This document shows positions 15,171 to 24,400 of a stretch of DNA of 38,689 nucleotides, piece after piece. Both the position numbers and the translations under genes were made by a program. How positions within the stretch are numbered: the first letter of the stretch is position 1; the number at the start of each line of letters is the position of its first letter. Below the pieces are notes generated by a model. It was not told where the DNA came from. It saw only the letters and a list, made by a program, of their open reading frames with translations, and did not search any database. The stretch is from NCBI GenBank assembly GCA_903835555.1, contig CAILNN010000181.1:1-38689 (forward strand). Direction: 5' to 3'. The stretch comes from an uncultured Verrucomicrobiota bacterium (lineage in GTDB: Bacteria > Verrucomicrobiota > Verrucomicrobiia > Limisphaerales > UBA9464).

Positions 15171-16380
15171 ACCATCACCCATCGTGGTTGGACTCGAAAT
15201 AGGCACAAGCAAGGTTTGTGCCGCCGTGGGAGAAGCCGGCCCTTCCGGGGAACTGAGCATTCTCGGACTCGGACAGGCCAAATCTCGCGGCGTGCGAAAG
15301 GGCGAGCTCGTTGATGGCGTTCGTGCTGCCGAAGACGTGCGCCTGGCCTTGGCCGACGCCGAACAGATGGCCAATGTCGAAATCAATCGCGTCTTCTTGG
15401 GTGTTACCGGTAATCACGTTCGAACGGTGGATAGTCGGGGCGTCTTACCCATCGCCTCTGCCCACCGACCTATCACCGCGCGCGATGTCGAGGACGCCGT
15501 CGGTCGTGCTCGCCAGCTCAACTGCCCGGCAGGTTATGAGGTGATCGATAGCATTCGGCAAGATTTTCGAGTCGACGACCAAACCGGCATCGCCAACCCA
15601 GTCGGTCTCGCCGGTGGACTTCTCGAAGCCAGCCTGCATGTCATTCAAGCCCGCACCAATCGGCTGGAATCCGCTCGTGCGCTCCTGGCTGAGATGCAAT
15701 TGAGCGTTGCCAAACCCGTTTTTACCGGACTCGCCTCGGCTTTGGCCGTTCTTAACTCCGAGCAAAAGGAACAGGGTGTCGTCGTCATCGACATGGGAGC
15801 CGGTGTGACCGATTTTGCCTATTTTCAAGGGGCTATCTTGCGCCACTCCGGGGTCCTGGCTGTCGGAGGCGATCATGTCACCAACGATCTGGCTTGTGCT
15901 TTGAAGCTGTCATTGGAAGACGCTGAATATGTGAAAACTCACAAAGACGTCAGTTCAGCCGTCGTTCGCCCCGATGCTTCCACTTCCACGATCACCCTGC
16001 CGGGAGACCCGCTGCGCCCAGGTCGCACCCTGAATGTTGAAAAAGTTCAGCGTGTCATTACTCTCCGATTGGAAGAGATATTTGAGATCGTCGCCCAGGA
16101 GTTGGCCCCGGCCGGCGTGTTTGGCGGAGCCCGTAGCGTCGTTCTGTGCGGTGGCATGGCCAGGATTCCCGCTCTCGATTTGCTCGTCCGTCGCATCTTG
16201 CACCTCCCGGCCACCATCGGCCATGTCCAAAATGTCTCCGGTCCGGCCGAGTGGCTGGTCCATCCCGAATTTGCCACCGCCATAGGGCTCGCTCGATACG
16301 GTGCCATGCGCTCCCGACGTCAGGCCCCTCCCAAACGCGGTGTGCGTGGATGGATGTCCAGTTGGGTTGGTCGCTCCTGA
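15163..16380 (+). CDS. ftsA: Division protein FtsA, actin-like membrane tether of FtsZ
   Basis: FtsA is an actin-fold ATPase that anchors FtsZ to the membrane. The 405-aa protein has the phosphate-1 loop LEIGTSKVCAAVGE near residues 11-24, the SHS2/1C domain region (ITARDVEDAV ... EVIDSIRQDFRVD), phosphate-2 VVVIDMGAGVTDF at 207-219, and the adenosine region VVLCGGMARIPALD. The C-terminus ends in an amphipathic stretch with three Trp-containing or basic turns (RGWMSSWVGRS), the expected membrane-targeting helix. ATG 15163 overlaps ftsQ by 8 bases. It directly precedes ftsZ with a 21-base gap. Presence of this helix and of the FtsZ C-terminal peptide suggests the usual FtsA-FtsZ contact is kept. 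Confidence 0.95.
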   Translation: MFEPSPIVVGLEIGTSKVCAAVGEAGPSGELSILGLGQAKSRGVRKGELVDGVRAAEDVRLALADAEQMANVEINRVFLGVTGNHVRTVDSRGVLPIASAHRPITARDVEDAVGRARQLNCPAGYEVIDSIRQDFRVDDQTGIANPVGLAGGLLEASLHVIQARTNRLESARALLAEMQLSVAKPVFTGLASALAVLNSEQKEQGVVVIDMGAGVTDFAYFQGAILRHSGVLAVGGDHVTNDLACALKLSLEDAEYVKTHKDVSSAVVRPDASTSTITLPGDPLRPGRTLNVEKVQRVITLRLEEIFEIVAQELAPAGVFGGARSVVLCGGMARIPALDLLVRRILHLPATIGHVQNVSGPAEWLVHPEFATAIGLARYGAMRSRRQAPPKRGVRGWMSSWVGRS

Positions 16381-16401
16381 CTAAATTGCTGAATCCAGCT
16401 T

Positions 16402-17733
16402 ATGAATACCCTCCCCGATTCGCAAGCCAGTGGACCCGATGCTTCCCCCTTTGTCTCTCGGAATCTGCTGATCCTCGGTGTGGGTGACGCCGGATGCTCG
16501 GTGCTGGAGCGGCTACGCCATCTGGATTCAGACGACGTCGCACGGGTAGCCATCAATACAGACCAGGTGGCGCTGCACCGACTGCACTCTGTGCAATGCC
16601 ATCCCCTTGGTCGGCGGATCACCCGCGGACTGAGCTGCGGCGGTGACTCCGTCCAGGGGGCCAATGCTGCCGAAGCCGATTACGAGACGTTGACGGCTCT
16701 CGTAACCGGTTTCCGCATGGTTTGGATCGTTTCCGGACTCGGCGGCGGCACGGGGGGTGGGGCGGTCCCGATTCTTGCCCGAATTGCTCGCGAAAAAGGA
16801 GCGCTGGTTCTCGCCTTCGCCATTCTTCCCTTTGATTTTGAAGGCGGTCACCGCCGACAACAATCCGAGGTATCTCTCAATTCCCTGCGGAGTGAAGCTG
16901 ATGCCGTCATTTGCCTGCCCAACCAAGGCATCTCCCAACTCTTCGAGGAGAAACCCCTCTTTACCGAGGTCTATGCCGCCGCCAACGAACTGATTGCCCA
17001 GGGAATCGGCGGTGTTTGGAAGACTCTTCAGCGCCCCGGGATGGTTCCCCTCGGCTTTGGTGATTTTGAACGTATCCTGCGCGGGCGAAACGCCTCCAGC
17101 ACCCTGGCCATGGTAGAAACCCGGGGCGACCAGCGCACCCGCGAAGCTCTCGATCGAGTCCAAAACCACCCGTTTCTCCAGGCTGGCCTTGGATTCGCCG
17201 ATGCCGATTCGGTTCTGGTCAGCATCGCTGGTGGCACCGATCTTCGCTTCGACGAGGTGGAATGGTTGCACGGTCAATTCCAACGCCTTTGTGTTCATGC
17301 CCGCGTCGTCCCCGGCACCGCTTTGGATGATTCCTTGACCGGGCGACTCCAAGTAACCGCTATCCTTGTTCGCGGTGGCGTGCGCCCCGAAACAAAGTCG
17401 CCTCCTGCCCCCTTGGGCAACGGTACAATGGCACCCACCCAAGCCGCCAACGGGGCGGGTCTTCATTTCGAAAAAATGACCTCCGGCGGTCCGGTTCAAC
17501 CCGAATCGTCACCGGCGTTCGTGCCGGAAGCTCCCTCTCTGACCACCGACCAGATGAGGCGGGTGGTTGAACGGCAGATAAAAAATCCTTTGAAACGCAA
17601 GCGCGCCGTTCAAACTCTCTTTAACTTTGACGTGGTTTCCCTGGGCCGCTTCGCACAGACCGAACCCACCATGCGCAATGGCGAAAACCTAGACGAACCC
17701 ACCTGGGCCCGCCGCGGTATCACCCTGAATTAA
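16402..17733 (+). CDS. ftsZ: Divergent tubulin-like division protein FtsZ
   Basis: FtsZ polymerises with GTP into the division ring. The 443-aa protein has the Rossmann start LLILGVGDAGCSVLERL, AINTDQ, RGLSCGG, the tubulin signature as GGGTGGG at residues 114-120 (canonical GGGTGTG), PFDFEGGHRRQQ and LPNQGISQL in place of the usual IPNDRLL. The T7 loop region reads MVPLGFGDFERIL (214-226): aligning by its last Asp221, the canonical Asn and first catalytic Asp are replaced (Pro216 and Gly218), leaving one acidic residue. The linker is Pro-rich, and the C-terminus NLDEPTWARRG resembles the LDIPTFLR FtsA-binding peptide. Verrucomicrobial FtsZ is known to be divergent, so these changes may be lineage-wide rather than specific to this genome. 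Last gene of the operon; GTPase activity may be reduced, which is inference. Confidence 0.92.
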   Translation: MNTLPDSQASGPDASPFVSRNLLILGVGDAGCSVLERLRHLDSDDVARVAINTDQVALHRLHSVQCHPLGRRITRGLSCGGDSVQGANAAEADYETLTALVTGFRMVWIVSGLGGGTGGGAVPILARIAREKGALVLAFAILPFDFEGGHRRQQSEVSLNSLRSEADAVICLPNQGISQLFEEKPLFTEVYAAANELIAQGIGGVWKTLQRPGMVPLGFGDFERILRGRNASSTLAMVETRGDQRTREALDRVQNHPFLQAGLGFADADSVLVSIAGGTDLRFDEVEWLHGQFQRLCVHARVVPGTALDDSLTGRLQVTAILVRGGVRPETKSPPAPLGNGTMAPTQAANGAGLHFEKMTSGGPVQPESSPAFVPEAPSLTTDQMRRVVERQIKNPLKRKRAVQTLFNFDVVSLGRFAQTEPTMRNGENLDEPTWARRGITLN

Positions 17734-18076
17734 CCCCGCAGCCCCGTAGCGCAGGCTTTCCAACCTTCCAAATAACAGCGTTTCTTCCGAGCTCTGCAAT
17801 TCACACGTAATCAATTGATGCAAAGCAACATAGGTAGGGAGAGACTCCGTCGGGCCGGAGGAGGTCCGAACCACGCTCACTTCGCCTGACCCCGAGCGCC
17901 CCGGGTGGGATGCAGCCATATCGCGGGTCTCCAGACCTGCTCGGCGGTCCGAACCTGGCCGATTTCGCTACGATGCCTAGTACCGCGGATATCCAGTTTC
18001 AGGACTTCTGACCTCCCGTCCTTCTTCGTGGCTTCGTTCCTTCGTGCGACATCCTTCTTCCCATCACTACGCAGCT
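17734..18076. repeat. Spacer after ftsZ with several repeat-like elements and no gene
   Basis: The 343-base gap between the ends of ftsZ and the minus-strand amidohydrolase has no supported gene. It holds: 17834-17899, first copy of a dispersed repeat also found at 31093-31172; 17923-17940, a near-perfect palindrome GCGGGTCT-CC-AGACCTGC; and 17941-17955, TCGGCGGTCCGAACC, a 15-base exact match to part of the copy at 31117-31131. GTAGCGCAGGCTTTCC near 17749 and a GAAGGA/ACGAAG-rich stretch (minus strand, about 18020-18065) also look like pieces of common verrucomicrobial spacer repeats, from memory. No hairpin with a T-run was found, so the terminator of the dcw operon is not identified. Confidence 0.6.
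17834..17899 (+). repeat. Dispersed repeat, copy A
   Basis: The 66-base stretch begins GTAGGGAGAGACTCCGTCG and ends TGACCCCGAGCGC. It aligns with 31093-31172 over its first 44 bases with about five differences and again over the terminal GCCTGACCCCGARCGC; copy B carries about 14 more bases between these blocks. Both copies lie just downstream of a long operon and in the same orientation relative to it. Confidence 0.7.
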
Positions 18077-19048
18077 TCACCCAAGTCGCCCCCCCGGCAA
18101 CAGTTGCCCCAGTCTCGTAAATGTCTCCGGAGAAAATCCCATCGCCTGCTTTAGCTGAATATCCCGCGTGAAGGGATTACTCTCTCGTCGCGTTCGCCAC
18201 CATTTCCGCCACGGCACCAGCCCTCGAAACGCTCCCCACAAGCCCGAAACGGGTATGGGAAAATCACTCCCATGCACGATTCGCCGGTGAAGCGGAGCCC
18301 CGAGCAACCCCTTAAAATGGCGGGAGCGAAAAGGTGTCTGCATTCCACTATTATCCCCATACAGGTTCGGATGGATTTCCATCATCTTGCCCAACGCTGA
18401 AAGATAATTTCGGTCCCAGAGTAGGCTGGCGGTTCCACAATGGGCCGCAATTACCGTGACTCCACAGCGCAATGGTAATTCAAGAAGGGCGGGATCCGCC
18501 AATCGCGAATCATAAACCCGTAGACTCAATTCACCTCCAGTGTGGGCCAATAGAGGGATTCCATGGTGCGCCATTCGCTCCCAAAACGGTTGATATCGCC
18601 TATTGGAACAATCGATGTTCTGGCAATTCGGAAGGCACTTCATCATCACCGCTCCAGCATCCACACAACGGTCGAGTTCATACAAGGCGTCCGCACGGAC
18701 AGGGTGAATTGAAACTGCTGCCAGCAGCTTGCGGCTCCGTCGTACCAGTGACAATACGTCATTGTTGGGCACATACATCGAACCAAATTCGGGCAACGCC
18801 CGCCCGTCCGTCGTATACGACTGCTCATGAGCCAGGACGATGGCATGGGTCAGAGGTGATTCCTCGACCAACTCAATCAGTCGGTCGCGATACAGTTCAT
18901 CCAAATTCCCATGCAGCGCTGAGGCTGGCAGATTAACCTCTCTTAATAATAGCCGGGCCAAGAGTCGATGTTGCGGAGAACGAAGTGATAGAGTGGCCCC
19001 CGCCCCTGAGGAACCATTGCCGACCAAATGGACATGACCATCGATCAT
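18077..19048 (-). CDS. Amidohydrolase-2-like metal-dependent hydrolase
   Basis: A 323-aa TIM-barrel hydrolase of the amidohydrolase superfamily. Metal-site residues are visible: H-x-H at His5 and His7 (DGHVHL), His169 in LLAHTGGE, His203 in AAHCGTA, and Asp262 in HGSDFPIP. Lys137 (VMMKCLPN) is at the position where some members carry a bridging residue. The closest style is the amidohydrolase-2/decarboxylase-like group, but the substrate cannot be told. It starts 23 bases after the TolC-like gene stop on the same strand, so it probably forms the last gene of the efflux operon; a hydrolase in an RND operon could act on an exported or imported compound, which is speculation. No signal peptide is present, so it should be cytoplasmic. 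Confidence 0.8.
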   Translation of the reverse strand: MIDGHVHLVGNGSSGAGATLSLRSPQHRLLARLLLREVNLPASALHGNLDELYRDRLIELVEESPLTHAIVLAHEQSYTTDGRALPEFGSMYVPNNDVLSLVRRSRKLLAAVSIHPVRADALYELDRCVDAGAVMMKCLPNCQNIDCSNRRYQPFWERMAHHGIPLLAHTGGELSLRVYDSRLADPALLELPLRCGVTVIAAHCGTASLLWDRNYLSALGKMMEIHPNLYGDNSGMQTPFRSRHFKGLLGAPLHRRIVHGSDFPIPVSGLWGAFRGLVPWRKWWRTRRESNPFTRDIQLKQAMGFSPETFTRLGQLLPGGRLG

Positions 19049-19071
19049 TCGTGACGTTCAGAGCGAGCGTC

Positions 19072-20412
19072 TCATTGCAGGGAATCCCCGAGAGCCCATT
19101 TCAGTTCAAACTGGGCCAGATTAAAGTCGGCCAAAGTCTGGGCATGGTCCAATCGCGCCCGTGTCCACTCTTGCTCAGCCTGCACCTGTTCCAAGACCAC
19201 CCCGACCGCAAATTCCTTTCGCTGGGTCGAAAGCGCATAGCCTTGTTCCGCCAATTCCTCTGCCCGCTTGAGCGTCTCCAATTGGTCCGCCAGCGATTGG
19301 AGCCGGGTCTGGCGAGTCACTACGTCTCGACGGATATCGTCCAAGACCTGCTCATCGCGTTGCTTCGCCTGTTTCCATCGCGAATCGGCGGCACGGCTGC
19401 GTCCGTCATCCAGGAGACCTCCCGGCCCGATTCGCCAACCAAGGGTGAATTGATAGTCTTCCGAAGCTCCAAAATGTCCCGGTTCACCCGCAATTCCTCC
19501 CCCCAGTCCACCCAGAAATACCTGGGCACCCAGATTGGGAATCCAGGATCCGTACTTGGCTCCGTCCCGAAGACTCTTCGAAGCAGCGATGGAGGCCTGG
19601 CTTTGTCGCACCTCCGGACGATGTGCGATCGCTTGGACCACCAGCGTGGTCAGCGGTGCCTGTGGGTCAGCCAGTTGTAGCGGCACCAAGTCGGCTTGTG
19701 GCGCTTCCAATAAAACGTTCGGGGCCAAGTGAAGAATTCGGACCAGTTCCGCCGACGCCGTGCGCTGCTGCTCTCGAATCTGGCGGAGCGATACCCGATT
19801 TCGCTCGGTCTGGACCTCGGCGCGAAGGGAATCTCCCTTGAACGCAATGCCGACCTTGACCGCCTCGGCAACCTGCCGGGCCAGTTGGGCCGCCAATCGG
19901 ACGGATTCCTCTTGAATGCGGACCGATGCTTGGGCTCTGGAAAGAGCCCAATACCCGCGTACTGCGGCGAGTAAACTTTCCTGCTGCTGACTCGCCGTAG
20001 CGAATCCTGTTGCCTCGACGAGATGTCGCGCCGCGAGTCGTTGGTAGATGGCGTCCCCAAGGTCCAATTGGGCATTGAGAGTAGGACCAAGACCATACGA
20101 GTCTTTGTGAACCTCGATCACATGCCCCGATACGTCCTGGATGAGGTCGTCGTGCCGACGGTAACCAATGCCAGGCGTAATCGTCGGAAAGAACTGCCAG
20201 AGCGCCATCTCTTGTCGCGCTCGCGCCTCAGTGAGTTTCTCTTCGGCGATGCGCACATCGATGTTTTGTGCTTTCGCAAGTCTGAGCGTAGCCGGAAGGT
20301 CGATCACTAAACGATTGGTGTCGCTGACCCCGCTCGAGGCCGGAATATCGGCCGGTGCGGAACCGATAAGCAGCAGACCCAGCGCCGTAGCACGGGAAAA
20401 GAAAATGCTCAC
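19072..20412 (-). CDS. TolC-family outer membrane efflux channel
   Basis: A 446-aa outer membrane factor. It has an N-terminal signal-like stretch (about residues 1-21), then the duplicated OEP pattern: IDLPATLRLAKAQNIDVRIAEEKL, a long helical section rich in Ala, Gln and Glu (about 145-240), and a second repeat with ALAHRPEVRQSQASI-like sequence (here AIAHRPEVRQSQASIAASK) and helices to the C-terminus. No lipobox Cys is seen, unlike OprM-type members. It would form the trimeric tunnel working with the adaptor and RND permease encoded just upstream; its start overlaps the adaptor stop by 4 bases (20409-20412). Family call is firm, substrate unknown. Confidence 0.88.
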   Translation of the reverse strand: MSIFFSRATALGLLLIGSAPADIPASSGVSDTNRLVIDLPATLRLAKAQNIDVRIAEEKLTEARARQEMALWQFFPTITPGIGYRRHDDLIQDVSGHVIEVHKDSYGLGPTLNAQLDLGDAIYQRLAARHLVEATGFATASQQQESLLAAVRGYWALSRAQASVRIQEESVRLAAQLARQVAEAVKVGIAFKGDSLRAEVQTERNRVSLRQIREQQRTASAELVRILHLAPNVLLEAPQADLVPLQLADPQAPLTTLVVQAIAHRPEVRQSQASIAASKSLRDGAKYGSWIPNLGAQVFLGGLGGGIAGEPGHFGASEDYQFTLGWRIGPGGLLDDGRSRAADSRWKQAKQRDEQVLDDIRRDVVTRQTRLQSLADQLETLKRAEELAEQGYALSTQRKEFAVGVVLEQVQAEQEWTRARLDHAQTLADFNLAQFELKWALGDSLQ

Positions 20413-21482
20413 TTCGCCTCCTTTCGCTCCACCACCATCCCTTCGAGCAATGGAAGCTTCCCTGTTCGGATCACCTGCGCGTCGGAAGCAACTCCCTCAA
20501 TCACTTCAAAATTCTTTCCATCCTCAAAACCGACTTTCACCGGCACCTTGTGGGCCTTGCCATCTACCAGGAGAAAAACCGACGTTCGTGTTTTTTCCGT
20601 CACCAGGGTATCGATCGGTAAGAGCGGGGTAGAAGCCTTTGAGCCGACCGTAAGCTTGGCGGTGGCGAACATCCCCGGATGCAGAGCTCCCTCAGGGTTT
20701 GGAATATCGATCTCAATCGGCATGCACTTGGTCGTCTCGTCCAAGGCGTAGCCCAAGCGGCTGATCTGACCCGAAAACAGTTTGCCGGGCAATTCATCAA
20801 CTCTTAGCTCAGCCGACATCCCCGAACGCAGCGGCGGAACTTCAGGCTCCGGAACATCGACCTCGGCGCGAACGACGCTGAAATCCATCAACGTGACGAC
20901 GGCTGAGGCCGCCGGAGACGAACTCGCAGTGGCGGCGGGAATAAGAGCGCCAATGTCCGCCCAACGCTTGGTGATGGTCCCGGGGAAGGGGGCCTTCAGT
21001 TGCGTAAACCCTAGCAACGTTTCCTGTCGCAAGGCGGTGGCCTGCGCCATCTCAAATTTGGCCCGGGCATTCTCAACAGTTAACGGCACGACTAAGTCGG
21101 GAGCACGTCGCCCAGCCTCGGAAAGTCGCTCAAAATCAGTCCTCGCTACCTGGACATCCGCATGTGCCCGAGCCGCATCCGCTTGCAATTCCGGCGCTTC
21201 CAGCTCGGCGATTAAATCTCCGGCTTTGACCGAATCCCCGCGGTCCACCACGCAGCGCTTAAGATACCCGGTGATTTTGGCATACAAAACAGCCTGTTGA
21301 TTCGCTCGCACTTGAGCTGGCAGAGAGATGCTCCGGGTAATCGGCCCCGGCTTGACCTGCGTCACCTCCACGCTCAAAGGAGCGACAACGGCGGGTGATG
21401 GCTTGGGTTCGGGAGCGCATCCGGTAAGAAAGATTCCCGCCACGAGTAAGGCGGTCACAGCGTTCGATATAAGAATACTCAT
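20409..21482 (-). CDS. RND efflux periplasmic adaptor lipoprotein
   Basis: A 357-aa membrane fusion protein. It begins with a lipoprotein signal, FLTGC with the lipidated Cys at residue 22, followed by Pro-rich sequence. The adaptor layout is recognisable: LPAQVRANQQAVLYAKITGYLKR and VDRGDSVKAGDLIAELEAPEL (lipoyl half), a helical hairpin with QADAARAHADVQVARTDFERL, then LLGFTQLKAPFPGTITKR (second lipoyl half), a beta-barrel part with VPPLRSGMSAELRVDELPGK, and a C-terminal membrane-proximal domain with KVGFEDGKNFEVIEGV. It bridges the inner membrane permease and the TolC-like channel. It overlaps both neighbours by 4 bases, so the three efflux genes are translationally linked. Confidence 0.92.
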   Translation of the reverse strand: MSILISNAVTALLVAGIFLTGCAPEPKPSPAVVAPLSVEVTQVKPGPITRSISLPAQVRANQQAVLYAKITGYLKRCVVDRGDSVKAGDLIAELEAPELQADAARAHADVQVARTDFERLSEAGRRAPDLVVPLTVENARAKFEMAQATALRQETLLGFTQLKAPFPGTITKRWADIGALIPAATASSSPAASAVVTLMDFSVVRAEVDVPEPEVPPLRSGMSAELRVDELPGKLFSGQISRLGYALDETTKCMPIEIDIPNPEGALHPGMFATAKLTVGSKASTPLLPIDTLVTEKTRTSVFLLVDGKAHKVPVKVGFEDGKNFEVIEGVASDAQVIRTGKLPLLEGMVVERKEAK

Positions 21483-24400
21483 GCTGGTCTTGGGGGAGCG
21501 GTGTAGTGGCGGCTGCTGACGTCGTGCGGGTCCAAAGAGGCAGAGTCGCGTCCCGCCTTCCGATGCAGGAGGGCGAACACTGGTGGGACGATCAACAAAG
21601 TCGCGACGGTGGATGCCATCAATCCACCAATCACGGCGCGCCCCAAAGGGATGGTCTGCTCCGCCCCATCTCCCAGCCCCAAGGCCATCGGAGTCATTCC
21701 CCCAATCATGGCCAGACTGGTCATCAGGATGGGACGCAAGCGCGATCGGGCACCCGCGACAGCCGCCCGGGAACCATCGAGTCCTCCAGTTCGGCAGGCT
21801 TCGCAGGCAGCAACCAAGAGGATGGCGTTGGATACCGCCACGCCAATGGCCATGATCATCCCCATGAGCGATTGGAGATTGACGGTCGTTCCGGTGATCG
21901 CCAATGCCAGCACCACGCCGGCCAAAACCGCCGGAATGGTCGATAAGACCACCACTGTTCGCTTCATCGATTGGAAAAAGGCGGTCAGCACGAGCACAAT
22001 GACCCCGATCGAAAGCAAGACCCCTCCCTGTAAGCTGGACATGAGCTCGGCCAGGGTGGCCAGTTGCCCCCGAGTCTGAACCGTTACTTTAGGAGGAGGA
22101 ATCGGAAGATCCTTAAGCGCCGCCTGCACTTGACGACGCGCCGTTCCCAAGTCCACCCCGGCGAGATTGGCCGTCAGGCTCAGCTGCCGCTGCATGTTGT
22201 ATCGGTCGTATTCTCCCGGCGATTCCCCGGAGCGTACGGTCGCTACGTTTCGTAACAGTTGACTTTCTTTTCCTTCCCCAGATATCGGTAGGTTTCGGAT
22301 TTCCTCGAGCGAATTCATCCGTACCTGTGGGACTTCAACTTGGATTTGATAGGCTACACCCGATGCCGGATCGGCCCAATAAACCGGCACCGTGAAGCGG
22401 GTGGAGGCCACCGCCGGAACCAATGAGCGCGAAACATCTCCGACCGTCAAACCCAATTGTCCCGCCCGCTCACGATTGACCGTTACATCCACCGTTGGGA
22501 CATCCAGCGCCTGTTGGAATTGCAAGTCCCTCAGGGATGGGAGCTTTTGCAAGGCCGCGTAAACTTGGTCGGCGTACTCCCGATCCGCTGCCAGATTGGG
22601 TCCGCCGATATCGATTTCGATCGGTGTGGGTGACCCAAAGCTCATGACCCGGCTCACCAAATCCGCCGGCTCAAATGAAACCCGGGCTTCGGGCATGACA
22701 GCACGAACCCGCTGACGCAGCCGCTCCTGAAATGGCACCATCGCGATGCCCGACCCATGCCGAAGCTGCACCTGAAAGACCGCTTCCTCCGGTCCACTGG
22801 TCCACAGGTGAATTAAATTGACTGGGTAACTCGGCGGCTGGACACCCAGAAATCCCAAGGTCAAATCGACGTTGGAGCCTCCCGCTTCTTGGGCAATCAA
22901 AGCGAGCAGATTGGTCGCATAAGCCTCGGTCCGCTCAATCCGCGTTCCGGCAGGAGCCCGAAGTCGGACTTGGAATTGGTCGTTGTCGACCCGGGGGAAA
23001 ATTTCGGTTCCTAGCCGGGGCGGAATCAGGCTGAGAATGCTTCCGACCACCAAAGCAAAGCCCAACGTAATGACCCAGCGCCACTTCACCAAGGTGCCGG
23101 TGAGCAAGGTGTAGAGACCCGCAGCGCGTGACGACTTCCCATCCAAAGTTGCCGAAGTGTCGGTCTCTGGAAGTATCCATATGGCCAGAACCGGAACCAG
23201 GAAAGTCGAAAGGAGATACGAGGCCGCCATGGCAAAGACCACCGTCAGGGCCAACGGCAGGAACAGAGCGCGGGCAGCTCCGGTCATCAATCCGGCGGGA
23301 ACTAAGACGGCGACCACGCAGAGCATCGCCATCAAGCGAGGACCAGCCGTTTCCCGAGTTGCATCATACGCCGCCAAGGCCAGCCGTTTTCCCAATCCTC
23401 GTTGCGTGTGTAGATTCTCCACCGAAACGGTCGCTTCATCAATCAGTACGCCAACAGCGAGGGCCAAACCGCCCAGGGTCATCAGATTCAGTGTTTGGCC
23501 TGTCAACCAAAGACCAACCATCGCCCCAAGGAGGGCCAGGGGCAGGGTGATGATGACGATGAAAACAGTCCGGATATCCCGAAGAAAAAGAAAGATCATC
23601 AGTCCGGTCAGCGCCGCCCCCAAAAGACCCTCTCGACCCAACGCTTCGATCGCCCGCGTAACGTAAGGCGATTGGTCCAGCTCATAACTCACCTTCATCC
23701 CGTCCGGCAACACAGCCTGGAACTTGGCCAGATTGTCTCGAACACGCTGAACCACATCCAAGGTCGAAGCATCGGCCCGCTTTGTCACAGGGATGTAGAC
23801 TGTTCGCCGTCCATTCACCAAGGCGAACCCCGTCGCGATGTCGGAGGCATCTTCAATCGTCGCCAAGTCGCGGATCATCACCGGTGGATTCCTTCCCGCG
23901 TGAATCGGAACGACTCCGAGGTCCTGGATATTCTTCACCACCGAATTTAACGGAACCATCGAGATTTCATTGCCGATTCGGATATTGCCAGAGGGGGAGA
24001 TCGTGTTGGCCGATGCGAGCGCTTTCGCAACTTCGTCGGGTGCGACATGAAGCGCCCGAAGTCGGTCCGGATTCAAGCGGACCACAATCGCCCGGGCGCT
24101 GCCCCCGAAAGGCGGCGGCGCAGATACGCCGGGAAGCGTCGCAAAGAGAGGACGAACCCGGTTTAGGGCAGCGTCCTGGAGTTCCGCCACCGAATGTGAG
24201 TCACTGCGAAAAACCAGATTCCCCACCGGAACACTCCCACCATCAAACCGCATGACAAAAGGTGGAACTGTGCCCGGCGGCATAAACGCCCGGGAGCGAT
24301 TGACATAGCCGATGGTCTCCGCCATCGCCTGAGCCATATCGGTTCCCGGATGGAATTGCAGCCGAAGCAGGGCCGCACCCTGGATGGATTTCGATTCCAC

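Noticed and set aside
16528..17499. 323-codon antisense frame within ftsZ
   Set aside because: It lies fully inside a clearly coding gene, has no recognisable motif, and long antisense frames occur opposite many genes here because of codon bias.
23157..23666. 169-codon plus-strand frame inside the RND permease gene
   Set aside because: Arg/Thr/Ser/Pro-rich mirror of a conserved membrane protein; no independent evidence.
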